Source of the DNA: Osedax fenrisi
Lineage: Eukaryota > Annelida > Polychaeta > Sabellida > Siboglinidae
Assembly (NCBI GenBank): GCA_964019155.1
Contig: OZ025245.1
Coordinates: 2,464,343-2,528,342 of the forward strand
Direction: 5' to 3'
DNA: 64,000 bases
Notes under the pieces: model-generated
The model's input: only the letters and a program-made list of their open reading frames with translations
Told to the model about the DNA's origin: nothing
The model's database searches: none
Shown here: one piece after another, positions 40,430 through 53,172 of the stretch
How positions within the stretch are numbered: position 1 is the first letter of the stretch
Layout: every line of letters begins with the position of its first letter
Made by a program: the position numbers and the translations under genes

Positions 40430-43400
40430 GGGGTACCCCTTTTTATTTAAGTTTTATTTAAGTTTTATTTATTTTATTTTAATAAATTATCCAATATATA
40501 TAAATAATTACGGTATTAATAATTTATTAATAATTTGTATAGTATATAAGTTATTAATTTAAAAACAGAATTACAATTTTAGTATTTATAAAAAAATTAT
40601 TTATTTATAATTTTTATTCTTAACCTTTATTTTTTATTTTACTTTCAAAATTTATTATACATACATTAAATACATATTATCTTATATAAGCATATGAATA
40701 CATGAAATATTTGGAATGTGACACTTATACTGTTGATTTGTGGCACTGGATTGATATGGCTCCCTTAATAAATATGTCCGTATATAGTTGGCAGGAATGT
40801 TACAACATTGTATGTCTCACTATAGATTGGCAGATTTGTTATTGTTGATGTTCCATTAACTGTGCGACTACGGGTATGCCTAGTCCTCATGTCTACGTAT
40901 CATTTGTCACCACTTCTATTATTCCAGGATTCTATACATCATATTTGCTAATTAAGTTTAGTAGATGTATACTTTTTTTTTGTTTAATTTTTTTTTCAAA
41001 TTAATTTTAATCTTTTATAAAAAATATATTTGTTCTTAATTATATATTTTTTTATCATATGTGTACTCTGGGGTACCCCTTTTTATTTAAGTTTTATTTA
41101 TTTTATTTTAATAAATTATCCAATATATATAAATAATTACGGTATTAATAATTTATTAATAATTTGTATAGTATATAAGTTATTATATTTAAAAACAGAA
41201 TTACAATTTTATTTATTTATTTAAAAAAAATAGTATTTATAAAAAAATTATTTATTTATAATTTTTATTCTTAACCTTTATTTTTTATTTTACTTTCAAA
41301 ATTTATTATACATACATTAAATACATATTATCTTATATAAGCATATGAATACATGACATATTTGGAATGTGACACTTATACTGTTGATTTGTGGCACTGG
41401 ATTGATATGGCTCCCTTAATAAATATGTCCGTATATAGTTGGCAGGAATGTTACAACATTGTATGTCTCACTATAGATTGGCAGATTTGTTATTGTTGAT
41501 GTTCCATTAACTGTGCGCCTACGGGTATGCCTAGTCCTCATGTCTACGTATCATTTGTCACCACTTCTATTATTCCAGGATTCGATACAACATATTTGCT
41601 AATTAAGTTTAGTAGATGTATACTTTTTTTTTGTTTAATTTTTTTTTCAAATTAATTTTAATCTTTTATAAAAAATATATTTGTTCTTAATTATATATTT
41701 TTTATCATATGTGTACTCTGGGGTACCCCTTTTTATTTAAGTTTTATTTAAGTTTTATTTATTTTATTTTAATAAATTATCCAATATATATAAATAATTA
41801 CGGTATTAATAATTTATTAATAATTTGTATAGTATATAAGTTATTATATTTAAAAACAGAATTACAATTTTAGTATTTATAAAAAAATTATTTATTTATA
41901 ATTTTTATTCTTAACCTTTATTTTTTATTTTACTTTCAAAATTTATTATACATACATTAAATACATATTATCTTATATAAGCATATGAATACATGACATA
42001 TTTGGAATGTGACACTTATACTGTTGATTTGTGGCACTGGATTGATATGGCTCCCTTAATAAATATGTCCGTATATAGTTGGCAGGAATGTTACAACATT
42101 GTATGTCTCACTATAGATTGGCAGATTTGTTATTGTTGATGTTCCATTAACTGTGCGCCTACGGGTATGCCTAGTCCTCATGTCTACGTATCATTTGTCA
42201 CCACTTCTATTATTCCAGGATTCGATACAACATATTTGCTAATTAAGTTTAGTAGATGTATACTTTTTTTTTGTTTAATTTTGTTTTAAAATTAATTTTA
42301 ATCTTTTATAAAAAATATATTTGTTCTTAATTATATATTTTTTATCATATGTGTACTCTGGGGTACCCCTTTTTATTTAAGTTTTATTTAAGTTTTATTT
42401 ATTTTATTTTAATAAATTATCCAATATATATAAATAATTACGGTATAAATAATTTATTAATAATTTGTATAGTATACAAGTTATTATATTTAAAAACAGA
42501 ATTACAATTTTAGTATTTATAAAAAAATAGTATTTATAAAAAAATTATTTATTTATAATTTTTATTCTTAACCTTTATTTTTTATTTTACTTTCAAAATT
42601 TATTATACATACATTAAATACATATTATCTTATATAAGCATATGAATACATGAAATATTTGGAATGTGACACTTATACTGTTGATTTGTGGCACTGGATT
42701 GATATGGCTCCCTTAATAAATATGTCCGTATATAGTTGGCAGGAATGTTACAACATTGTATGTCTCACTATAGATTGGCAGATTTGTTATTGTTGATGTT
42801 CCATTAACTGTGCGCCTACGGGTATGCCTAGTCCTCATGTCTACGTATCATTTGTCACCACTTCTATTATTCCAGGATTCGATACAACATATTTGCTAAT
42901 TAAGTTTAGTAGATGTATACTTTTTTTTGTTTAATTTTTTTTTCAAATTAATTTTAATCTTTTATAAAAAATATATTTGTTCTTAATTATATATTTTTTT
43001 TATCATATGTGTACTCTGGGGTACCCCTTTTTATTTAAGTTTTATTTAAGTTTTATTTATTTTATTTTAATAAATTATCCAATATATATAAATAATTACG
43101 GTATTAATAATTTATTAATAATTTGTATAGTATATAAGTTATTAATTTAAAAACAGAATTACAATTTTAGTATTTATAAAAAAATTATTTATTTATAATT
43201 TTTATTCTTAACCTTTATTTTTTATTTTACTTTCAAAATTTATTATACATACATTAAATACATATTATCTTATATAAGCATATGAATACATGAAATATTT
43301 GGAATGTGACACTTATACTGTTGATTTGTGGCACTGGATTGATATGGCTCCCTTAATAAATATGTCCGTATATAGTTGGCAGGAATGTTACAACATTGTA

Positions 43401-45582
43401 TGTCTCACTATAGATTGGCAGATTTGTTATTGTTGATGTTCCATTAACTGTGCGCCTACGGGTATGCCTAGTCCTCATGTCTACGTATCATTTGTCACCA
43501 CTTCTATTATTCCAGGATTCGATACAACATATTTGCTAATTAAGTTTAGTAGATGTATACTTTTTTTTTGTTTAATTTTTTTTTCAAATTAATTTTAATC
43601 TTTTATAAAAAATATATTTGTTCTTAATTATATATTTTTTTATCATATGTGTACTCTGGGGTACCCCTTTTTATTTAAGTTTTATTTATTTTATTTTAAT
43701 AAATTATCCAATATATATAAATAATTACGGTATTAATAATTTATTAATAATTTGTATAGTATATAAGTTATTATATTTAAAAACAGAATTACAATTTTAT
43801 TTATTTATTTAAAAAAAATAGTATTTATAAAAAAATTATTTATTTATAATTTTTATTCTTAACCTTTATTTTTTATTTTACTTTCAAAATTTATTATACA
43901 TACATTAAATACATATTATCTTATATAAGCATATGAAAACATGACATATTTGGAATGTGACACTTATACTGTTGATTTGTGGCACTGGATTGATATGGCT
44001 CCCTTAATAAATATGTCCGTATATAGTTGGCAGGAATTTACAACATTGTATGTCTCACTATAGATTGGCAGATTTGTTATTGTTGATGTTCCATTAACTG
44101 TGCGCCTACGGGTATGCCTAGTCCTCATGTCTACGTATCATTTGTCACCACTTCTATTATTCCAGGATTCGATACAACATATTTGCTAATTAAGTTTAGT
44201 AGATGTATACTTTTTTTTTGTTTAATTTTTTTTTCAAATTAATTTTAATCTTTTATAAAAAATATATTTGTTCTTAATTATATATTTTTTATCATATGTG
44301 TACTCTGGGGTACCCCTTTTTATTTAAGTTTTATTTAAGTTTTATTTATTTTATTTTAATAAATTATCCAATATATATAAATAATTACGGTATTAATAAT
44401 TTATTAATAATTTGTATAGTATATAAGTTATTATATTTAAAAACAGAATTACAATTTTAGTATTTATAAAAAAATTATTTATTTATAATTTTTATTCTTA
44501 ACCTTTATTTTTTATTTTACTTTCAAAATTTATTATACATACATTAAATACATATTATCTTATATAAGCATATGAATACATGACATATTTGGAATGTGAC
44601 ACTTATACTGTTGATTTGTGGCACTGGATTGATATGGCTCCCTTAATAAATATGTCCGTATATAGTTGGCAGGAATGTTACAACATTGTATGTCTCACTA
44701 TAGATTGGCAGATTTGTTATTGTTGATGTTCCATTAACTGTGCGCCTACGGGTATGCCTAGTCCTCATGTCTACGTATCATTTGTCACCACTTCTATTAT
44801 TCCAGGATTCGATACAACATATTTGCTAATTAAGTTTAGTAGATGTATACTTTTTTTTTGTTTAATTTTGTTTTAAAATTAATTTTAATCTTTTATAAAA
44901 AATATATTTGTTCTTAATTATATATTTTTTATCATATGTGTACTCTGGGGTACCCCTTTTTATTTAAGTTTTATTTAAGTTTTATTTATTTTATTTTAAT
45001 AAATTATCCAATATATATAAATAATTACGGTATAAATAATTTATTAATAATTTGTATAGTATACAAGTTATTATATTTAAAAACAGAATTACAATTTTAG
45101 TATTTATAAAAAAATAATTTATTTATAATTTTTATTCTTAACCTTTATTTTTTATTTTACTTTCAAAATTTATTATACTTACATTAAATACATATTATCT
45201 TATATAAGCATATGAATACATGACATATTTGGAATGTGACACTTATACTGTTGATTTGTGGCACTGGATTGATATGGCTCCCTTAATAAATATGTCCGTA
45301 TATAGTTGGCAGGAATGTTACAACATTGTATGTCTCACTATAGATTGGCAGATTTGTTATTGTTGATGTTCCATTAACTGTGCGCCTACGGGTATGCCTA
45401 GTCCTCATGTCTACGTATCATTTGTCACCACTTCTATTATTCCAGGATTCGATACAACATATTTGCTAATTAAGTTTAGTATACTTTTTTTTTGTTTAAT
45501 TTTTTTTTTAAATTCATTTTAATCTTTTATAAAAAATATATTTGTTCTTAATTATATATTTTTTTATCATATGTGTACTCTG
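40430..45582. repeat. Four-monomer higher-order duplication in the satellite
   Basis: Diagnostic variants repeat at about 2587 bp: AAGTTATTAATTTAAAAACA at about 40549 and 43137, the TTTATTTATTTAAAAAAAAT insertion at about 41212 and 43800, TAATTTTGTTTTAAAATT at 42277 and 44863, and CGGTATAAATAATT plus GTATACAAG at about 42442/42473 and 45030/45061. This defines a near-identical tandem pair of four-monomer blocks. Confidence 0.8.
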
Positions 45583-47948
45583 GGGTACCCCTTTTTATTT
45601 AATTTTTATTTAAGTTTAATTTATTTTATTTTAATAAATTATCCAATATATAAATAATTACGGTATTAATAATTTATTAATAATTTGTATAGTATATAAG
45701 TTATTATATTTAAAAACAGAATTACAATTTTAGTATTTATAAAAAAATTATTTATTTATAATTTTTATTCTTAACCTTTATTTTTTATTTTACTTTCAAA
45801 ATTTATTATACATACATTAAATACATATTATCTTATATAAGCATATGAATACATGAAATATTTGGAATGTGACAATTATACTGTTGATTTGTGGCACTGG
45901 ATTGATATGGCTCCCTTAATAAATATGTCCGTATATAGTTGGCAGGAATGTTACAACATTGTATGTCTCACTATAGATTGGCAGATTTGTTATTGTTGAT
46001 GTTCCATTAACTGTGCGCCTACGGGTATGCCTAGTCCTCATGTCTACGTATCATTTGTCACCACTTCTATTATTCCAGGATTCGATACAACATATTTGCT
46101 AATTAAGTTTAGTAAATGTATACTTTTTTTTTGTTTAATTTTTTTTTCAAATTAATTTTAATCTTTTATAAAAAATATATTTGTTCTTAATTATATATTT
46201 TTTATCATATGTGTACTCTGGGGTACCCCTTTTTATTTAAGTTTTATTTAAGTTTTATTTATTTTATTTTAATAAATTATCCAATATATATAAATAATCA
46301 CGGTATTAATAATTTATTAATAATTTGTATAGTATATAAGTTATTATATTTAAAAACATAATTACAATTTTAGTATTTATAAAAAAATTATTTATTTATA
46401 ATTTTTATTCTTAACCTTTATTTTTTATTTTACTTTCAAAATTTATTATACATACATTAAATACATATTATCTTATATAAGCATATGAATACATGACATA
46501 TTTGGAATGTGACACTTATACTGTTGATTTGTGGCACTGGATTGATATGGCTCACTTAATAAATATGTCCGTATATAGTTGGCAGGAATGTTACAACATT
46601 GTATGTCTCACTATAGATTGGCAGATTTGTTATTGTTGATGTTCCATTAACTGTGCGCCTACGGGTATTCCTAGTCCTCATGTCTACGTATCATTTGTCA
46701 CCACTTCTATTATTCCAGGATTCGATACAACATATTTGCTAATTAAGTTTAGTAGATGTATACTTTTTTTTTGTTTAATTTTTTTTTCAAATTAATTTTA
46801 ATCTTTTATAAAAAATATATTTGTTCTTAATTATATATTTTTTTTATCATATGTGTACTCTGGGGTACCCCTTTTTATTTAAGTTTTATTTAAGTTTTAT
46901 TTATTTTATTTTAATAAATTATCCAATATATATAAATAATTACGGTATTAATAATTTATTAATAATTTGTATAGTATATAAGTTATTATATTTAAAAACA
47001 GAATTACAATTTTAGTATTTATAAAAAAATTATTTATTTATAATTTTTATTCTTAACCTTTATTTTTTATTTTACTTTCAAAATTTATTATACATACATT
47101 AAATACATATTATCTTATATAAGCATATGAATACATGACATATTTGGAATGTGACACTTATACTGTTGATTTGTGGCACTGGATTGATATGGCTCCCTTA
47201 ATAAATATGTCCGTATATAGTTGGCAGGAATGTTACAACATTGTATGTCTCACTATAGATTGGCAGATTTGTTATTGTTGATGTTCCATTAACTGTGCGC
47301 CTACGGGTATGCCTAGTCCTCATGTCTACGTATCATTTGTCACCACTTCTATTATTCCAGGATTCGATACAACATATTTGCTAATTAAGTTTAGTAGATG
47401 TATACTTTTTTTTTGTTTAATTTTTTTTTCAAATTAATTTTAATCTTTTATAAAAAATATATTTGTTCTTAATTATATATTTTTTTTATCATATGTGTAC
47501 TCTGGGGTACCCCTTTTTATTTAAGTTTTATTTAAGTTTTATTTATTTTATTTTAATAAATTATCCAATATATATAAATAATTACGGTATTAATAATTTA
47601 TTAATAATTTGTATAGTATATAAGTTATTAATTTAAAAACAGAATTACAATTTTAGTATTTATAAAAAAATTATTTATTTATAATTTTTATTCTTAACCT
47701 TTATTTTTTATTTTACTTTCAAAATTTATTATACATACATTAAATACATATTATCTTATATAAGCATATGAATACATGAAATATTTGGAATGTGACACTT
47801 ATACTGTTGATTTGTGGCACTGGATTGATATGGCTCCCTTAATAAATATGTCCGTATATAGTTGGCAGGAATGTTACAACATTGTATGTCTCACTATAGA
47901 TTGGCAGATTTGTTATTGTTGATGTTCCATCAACTGTGCGCCTACGAG

Positions 47949-48011
47949 TAGTGGCGTCACAGTGTCTATAAAAGTGGGGGGGATATTTTCAAATAAAATT
48001 TATGACATTAT
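47949..48011 (-). mobile_element. Terminus of a hAT transposon at the satellite edge
   Basis: Satellite sequence stops and TAGTGGCGTCACAGTG begins, followed by TATAAAAGTGGGGGGG. CAGTGGCG/TAGTGGCG starts followed by a poly-G stretch are common at ends of ZMYM1-type hAT elements (established knowledge). The hAT transposase C-terminus is encoded on the minus strand only 60 bp further, which makes this the 3' end of that element. The opposite end and the 8-bp target duplication are not found in the window. Confidence 0.65.
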
Positions 48012-48419
48012 TTATTTAAACATGGATCTTCTCCATTCGGATTGCATAATAAATTGAAGCATTATACTATCATCAACTTCATTCAATAGTTCTTTGTGAA
48101 CATGACATAACAGTGGATTGTTTAGTCGTTCGTTAAAGCGTCATTAAATACATTGAATTTCTCAGCCAAGTTTTCAATCTTCTTAGACCGCTGAACGAAC
48201 GACGTTCGTCGAACGTTCACATGTTACTGAGCTAACAGGTTTGCATATAAGAATACGAATAAGTTTAATAATATTAGGAAACAATAATTTTAAATTATCC
48301 TAATGATTAACATAATCGAAACATTCGCTTATATTAGTAAAGTTATTTCTTTGGAATATTGATTTTTCCTAAAACAGCTCAACATTATCAAGTTCTGGAT
48401 ATTTTTCAATCTAAAATAA
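48012..48419 (-). pseudogene. hAT transposase, C-terminal dimerisation region (ZMYM1-like), degraded
   Basis: Read on the minus strand from about 48419. An AG splice-acceptor-like site precedes IEKYPELDNVELF (then a stop). Further on come LLFPNIIKLIRILICKPVSS and VTCERS, then after a short inserted duplication RSFSGLRRLKTWLRNSM, then after another frame change NERLNNPLLCHVHKELLNEV, ending EWRRSMFK and TAA at 48012-48014. PVSSVTCERSFS.LRRLKTWLR..M followed by (N)RL..LALL..HKE is the hallmark of the hAT dimerisation domain, which holds transposase oligomers together. At least two in-frame stops and two frameshifts show it is dead. The gene's 3' end is the element terminus at 47949. Confidence 0.85.
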
Positions 48420-48710
48420 TAGCAGCAATAAATATCAATTTAATTTGTTATATATAATTGTATTATAATATAATATAATATATACATAGGTATAATTATA
48501 GGGTCCATGTATATTTTTTTAAATATTATTAACATATATTGGTATAATAATTGAACAAACAATAGTTTTACAATTATTAAATTTACTATACAAAAAACAA
48601 TGATTTTATTACTCTATTTCTATAATAAAGTCATAAAATAATTATTTTTGTATAGTTAATTTTATAATTAAATAATGGATTATAGACTGTATATATATAT
48701 ATATATATAT
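48420..48710. other. Degraded hAT interior or intron, AT-rich
   Basis: No protein motif found. AATTAAATAATGGATTATAG (48665) with a following (TA)n tract at 48690-48710 is repeated at about 49001-49020, so this stretch was partly duplicated. Confidence 0.45.
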
Positions 48711-48990
48711 TGGTATACCATTATCATCTGTACTATTTTTACCTCGTAAAGCAATATTTTAAGATAATAAAAATGCAATGGATGTTAAAATATGTTTTAA
48801 ATCTATTTTTTTTTCTTCAATTGTTCATCTTGTTGAATATATAACAATGAAGTTATAGCTTTAATGTGGAATACTTCCATAGCATGGCTATATAATTCAT
48901 ACTTAGTGTGGTCTGAAAAACGAGATAATAATTTTTTTCCAATTTAAATAAACTTTACTTATAAATGCCAAATCAGAGCATTTAAATAGT
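48711..48990 (-). pseudogene. hAT transposase, N-terminal TTF/DUF4371-like region, degraded
   Basis: Minus-strand segments in different frames read SDLAFISKVYLNWKK, then LLSRFSDHTKYELYSHAMEV with FHIKAITSLL, then after a stop LKHILTSIAFLLS, stop, NIALRGKNSTDDNG. These match, in order, the end of the TTF-type zinc finger (F..KGxSNWKK...H..S..H..A) and the start of the DUF4371/hAT core (LL.SI.FLARQG.ALRG..D..G) of ZMYM1-type hAT proteins. The main RNase H-like core between this and 48419 is missing. Several stops and frameshifts are present. A second copy of the zinc-finger edge lies at 52379-52430. Confidence 0.65.
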
Positions 48991-49034
48991 AATTAATAAT
49001 TAAATAATGGATTATAGACTGTATACAGTATACA

Positions 49035-49100
<66 letters not shown>

Positions 49101-49226
49101 ATTATGTTCATTCAAACAATTTGATATTAATTATGACAGGAATCCTGTTGTTTTTTCAACATTATAGATACCTGTAGACAATATATTATTATTTAATAAT
49201 GAGAAATAAAATAAATATATATATAT
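48991..49226. repeat. (TA)n-dominated interval
   Basis: (TA)n at 49037-49098 and 49215-49227, with the duplicated AATAATGGATTATAGACTGT at about 49005. No gene. Confidence 0.6.
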
Positions 49227-49312
49227 ATAGGGGAAAGTAACCTAATACGGACACTTTAACAATAAATGGTCAGCATTTTATGACTATTTATTTTTATTCA
49301 AAAATTACAATA
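49227..49312 (+). mobile_element. End fragment of the TA-GGGGAAAGT element family
   Basis: TAGGGGAAAGTAACCTAATA is identical to the end at 11616. Only about 84 bp are present before another TA-flanked terminus begins at 49311, suggesting nested insertion. The other end is not visible. Confidence 0.45.
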
Positions 49313-49740
49313 TAGGGGACGGAAGGGTATTGTGGCCGATGCGGGTATTGTGGCCGATAACGATATTTCAAGAACCATTATAGTTATCAAAAAATGATAT
49401 ATACGAAAAATGTAGATAATTGAATTCTAAGAATGATAGTGTACATCATTTTTTATTTATATCAATATTAATTATTGATTTTCGCTTAGAGAAAAAAAAT
49501 CAAATAATCGTAATTTTTATCGAAAAAAAACGTAAGGTTTACCTTATTTTATAGGCAAGTTATTGAATATAATTATGTATTTTTAATATATTCAGTTAAG
49601 GTAATAAATAATATATCAAATTACATTTATAACAATATTCAATAATAACATAATGACATAGTAATCTGTTATTTAAACCAACGAGTGCGATGCGGCTATT
49701 GTGGCCGATGCGTGGTGGGTATTATGGCCGATTAATAACC
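49311..49740. mobile_element. Possible pogo/Tigger-type element end with repeated TATTGTGGCCGAT motifs
   Basis: Starts TA then GGGGACGGAAGGGTATTGTG. The 18-bp unit GGGTATTGTGGCCGATGC stands at 49325 and again at 49343. Two more copies (CTATTGTGGCCGATGC and GGGTATTATGGCCGATTA) lie near 49696 and 49717 in the same orientation. Repeated subterminal motifs plus a TA-flanked GGGG end resemble Tc1/mariner-pogo elements. No matching inverted end is found, so the right limit is arbitrary. Confidence 0.4.
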
Positions 49741-51459
49741 AATCAGCATCGAGATAATTTCAATGTGTAAGCGTATCATAAAAATAGTATATTTAGATAA
49801 ATTCTTTATAAAATCACTGAAATATATTTATGATATGATTGCGGTTGTCGATATAAAACGCGCTGCCTAAATATTAATTATTTTCAATATACCATGATAG
49901 TAGTTATATCAAGAACATATGTCCTTTTCATGACCATATGGTTATATGTTCCTATTTAAATACATGTAAATGTACATTATACCACAACAAATATCATAAT
50001 ATACAATGTATCAGTATTACAAGTGTATATATATACACTTGTGTATATACTTTATAATATATCTATACTATCCTACTATATATAGTATATATTAATACAT
50101 TATAGACTATATTTAGATTGTAAAAATAAACACACTATGTACATAATAGTTAAAATCATATATATAGGTATTATAAATATATATTACCTATTAGTTTATA
50201 AATTAATTGGTTTATAATATATAGTATATTTTATATATCCCCATTTAGTAAATCATATTTATATATCGACATCATAATTCCTACCTATCAATATTGATAA
50301 CACGATAATAAACGATATATTTTATTATATATATAAATATTAAAGATAGTATTACTAATTACCCTTATTTATAGTATTGTTAAGAATCCTAATATAAATG
50401 TATATATAATATAAATGTTTAAATTATTTATTTTTATTTAATTTATTAAACATAATAAAATAATGATATGTATGTTAAAAGTATAACAATATATATTTAT
50501 ATTTAATAATCTATATAAAAACTATATTTTGTAAGTAGTTAAATTTAAGACTAGCAATGCCTTGGTGTTATTAAATTATTCTAAATTTTAAATTAATGAT
50601 ATGTAATATATATTTATAAATATATTTATATATATTCATAAATATTCACTAGAAATAAATATAAAATGATGTTAAATAATTTAATAAATTATATTATCTT
50701 TATATAAACTATAATTAATTCAGATATTTTAAAATAATGTTGGATTTTTCAAACCTAACATTTATATATCTTTTTATAATATGATATAACTTTATTAAAG
50801 TTAAATGGATTTGTTTAAAAAAAATAACCATATTTGTATAATAATTTACGATTCTGGAATGTTATAATATTATTTAAAAATCTATGAATATGTTTATAAA
50901 TTATACACTTCACATTTATTTAGTGGAATCCTATATGTATTATGATATTTCAATAATGTTTATAACATGGATAGGGTTTTATTTAGTTTAATATACTCTT
51001 ATATATTTAACATTTAAAAATTATTTAAAAAGCATTTAAAAAGTATATAAATATATAATTTTAAATTAAATTTTAATATAATTAAAGTTATATATAATTA
51101 TCTCAATAAAATAAACTATAACCAAAGCCCTTTGCTATAACCCAGATATTTTAATACAATAATATTATCTCACGATATTATATAAATGATAATTGCTTAA
51201 TTTAATTAAGGTATATGGTTAATTACATAAATAATAATATATTATATTCACAAGATATATAATGAAATAGAAAATAAAATGTATATACTTTATTAATTTA
51301 TATGCATATATCACACATTTTAAATGTATCTATATCAAGCATCGATATAAAGAAAGAAATCGATATTTCTTTATATCGATGATATAAAGTTGATAATATC
51401 AACACATAAATCATAACACCAATGTGTACATGAATAACACTGTATATATTAATATATTA

Positions 51460-51502
<43 letters not shown>

Positions 51503-51589
51503 TATAGATATAATATATATATATATATCATCGTTTATAATGTCATCGCATATTATGAAATTATATATATTTTTTATTATTATTATTTT
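49741..51589. other. AT-rich DNA without recognisable genes
   Basis: Contains several short perfect palindromes (ACAAGTGTATAT and its mirror at 50019-50042; a 16-bp-arm hairpin at 51340-51381) and (TA)n near 51466-51530. No coding motif on either strand. Confidence 0.55.
51340..51381. repeat. Hairpin with 16-bp perfect arms
   Basis: CATCGATATAAAGAAA (51340-51355) is followed after 10 bases by its exact reverse complement TTTCTTTATATCGATG (51366-51381). Isolated; no associated gene. Confidence 0.75.
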
Positions 51590-51719
51590 CTTAATTGATT
51601 TTGATAAATTCTTTCTCACACATTTCTTTTTTGCCGGTGTCTGCTCCAAATGTTGTTTATATGGAGATGATGTAATTATTGCGGTATAGCCCTTTCTTTT
51701 TCCTAAGGTTGTCTTTTTC
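51590..51719 (-). pseudogene. Fragment resembling the C-terminal tail of a pogo/Tigger-like transposase
   Basis: Minus-strand frame: LGKRKGYTAIITSSPYKQHL, then EQTPAKKKCVRKNLSKS, fading into (TA)n. A basic (R/K)KG...(I/V)(L/I)TSSPYK..LE stretch is seen near the C-terminus of many pogo-derived proteins after the DDE domain (from memory of the family, without alignment). No ATG precedes it; codon 51649 is TTG. The minus orientation places its 3' side toward the TA-GGGGACGG terminus at 49311, which would fit one element. This is a weak call. Confidence 0.35.
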
Positions 51720-51753
51720 CTATAATATTAATTAATATTGTAAGTTGATAAAT

Positions 51754-51802
<49 letters not shown>

Positions 51803-52276
51803 TATCATATATGTATATCATCTATAGATGATTAGTTTAAAATATATAGTATAGTAATATACCGATTTTACTACTCGATAAAGTAAGATTCGATTAAAGC
51901 ACGTTGACTAAATTATTAATTTGAGAATAATGCAAATTATATATTGTACAGTAATATGTTAATATAATTATAAATCCGTTTATAATAAATTATTATTATA
52001 TATAGAATATCAAAATGTTACTAATTATTTTAATTAAATGTATATATTCAATTATTATATATTAATGTATAAATATGTGCAATGTTAATATGTTATACTG
52101 TATAACTTATACATATAAAATATATAAATAAAAACCATATTTACGAGAGGGGCCTGCAACTTCACCAGTAACCAAACTTTAAAGTAGGCTATCTATGTAA
52201 AATTTAATTATTATTATATTTATAATATATACATGTATATATGTATACATGTATACATATATATATATATATATAT

Positions 52277-52324
<48 letters not shown>

Positions 52325-52378
52325 GCCTTGTATATATCATTAACATATAAGTTAATAATAAAATGTCATTATTATAGT
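51720..52378. other. AT-rich interval with (TA)n tracts
   Basis: (TA)n at about 51756-51800 and 52256-52321; no gene motif. AACTTCACCAGTAACCAAAC near 52159 is a short GC-richer patch with no assigned identity. Confidence 0.55.
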
Positions 52379-52745
52379 ATTTTTCCAATTTAAATATACT
52401 TTACTTATAAATGCCAAATCAGTGCATTTAAATTTATTCCGTTGATTTTCGTTTAAATTAGAACACATAACAAGTCATTTTCTTAATTGAAATATCCCAA
52501 TTAAGCCATGGAAATAATTTGAACCACTGGATGATTATCAACATCTGGATTATTAGCATTGCTTATTTCAATAATTGTTGTAGGTACTATACAATTTGAT
52601 ATCGACATTGCTATTGCAGATACACCTGAATTAATGTCAATAACTTCATCTTCAATAATTTCATGAATTGGATTATCCTCATCCGATGATATTTCGGCAT
52701 GTTCCTGATTTTTTTGTTCACTCACTCTAGATCTTTTATTACTCT
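52379..52745 (-). pseudogene. hAT transposase N-terminal exon, degraded
   Basis: The minus strand from about 52745 has an AG acceptor-like site (ACATAG) followed by SNKRSRVSEQKNQEHAEISS, DEDNPIHEIIEDEVIDINSG and on to QIISMA, stop at about 52501. Beyond the stop another frame reads MCSNLNENQRNKFKCTDLAF then ISKVYLNWK, the same zinc-finger edge as at 48940-48990. Acidic N-termini with KR(S/R) followed by a TTF-type zinc finger are usual in ZMYM1-like hAT transposases, which bind and cut their own ends. No ATG is visible; the first codon of the uninterrupted frame at 52725 is GTG. The opening section is clean, the rest broken. Whether this and the 48-kb pieces are one split element or two copies is unresolved. 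Confidence 0.5.
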
Positions 52746-53133
52746 ATGTAATCATGTCATTGAAATGTATTCAATTAAACTATAGTTTACATAGATGTAC
52801 ACATATAATTATATAGTGAATATTTTGCTTTTTACATAATATCTATATATAGATGATACGTATACGTATCATCGTAACATGTTAAATCATATATAATTAT
52901 ATATATATAACATATATACTATTATATCATTATTATTCAAGTGTATATGCGTATTAAATATTTATTCGAAGAATAATTCTTATACCATATTATCGTATTT
53001 ATTTTAAATGTGATTATTTTGACATTTAACAAAATATCTATGCGTATCACAATATGCTATATATATAGTTTTTAACATATTTAACATATATGTTAAATGA
53101 ACGATATACAATATATTACTATATAGTTGTATC

Positions 53134-53172
<39 letters not shown>

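Larger units (their letters stand above)
22723..47950. repeat. Satellite DNA array, about 39 monomers of ~639 bp
   Basis: The 10-bp palindrome GGGGTACCCC (a KpnI site), preceded by GTACTCT, recurs 39 times from 23211 to 47504 with mean spacing 639 bp (range about 622-663). It is intact at every position I checked. Each monomer also carries GGCACTGGATTGATATGG, GTTGGCAGGAATGTTACAAC, CTACGGGTATGCCTAGTCCT and CTACGTATCATTTGTCACCA. Monomers differ by scattered substitutions and small indels only. The first unit (22723-23210) has an internal deletion, and the last breaks off at 47950 inside CCTACG(G/A)GTA. Recurrent frames of 60-67 codons starting MFLIIYFF lie in the T-rich part and have no coding features. 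Function (centromeric, heterochromatic or none) is unknown from sequence. Confidence 0.97.

Noticed and set aside
33986..47015. Recurrent 60-67-codon frames starting MFLIIYFF
   Set aside because: They occur at the same place in satellite monomers with variable indels and T-runs; there is no coding signature.
22723..47950. CRISPR array
   Set aside because: Monomers of ~639 bp are tandem and nearly identical throughout, with no short repeats alternating with unique spacers.
22723..47950. CENP-B box in the satellite monomer
   Set aside because: GATTCGATACAAC matches only the TTCGNNNNA half; the CGGG half is absent (ATAT instead).
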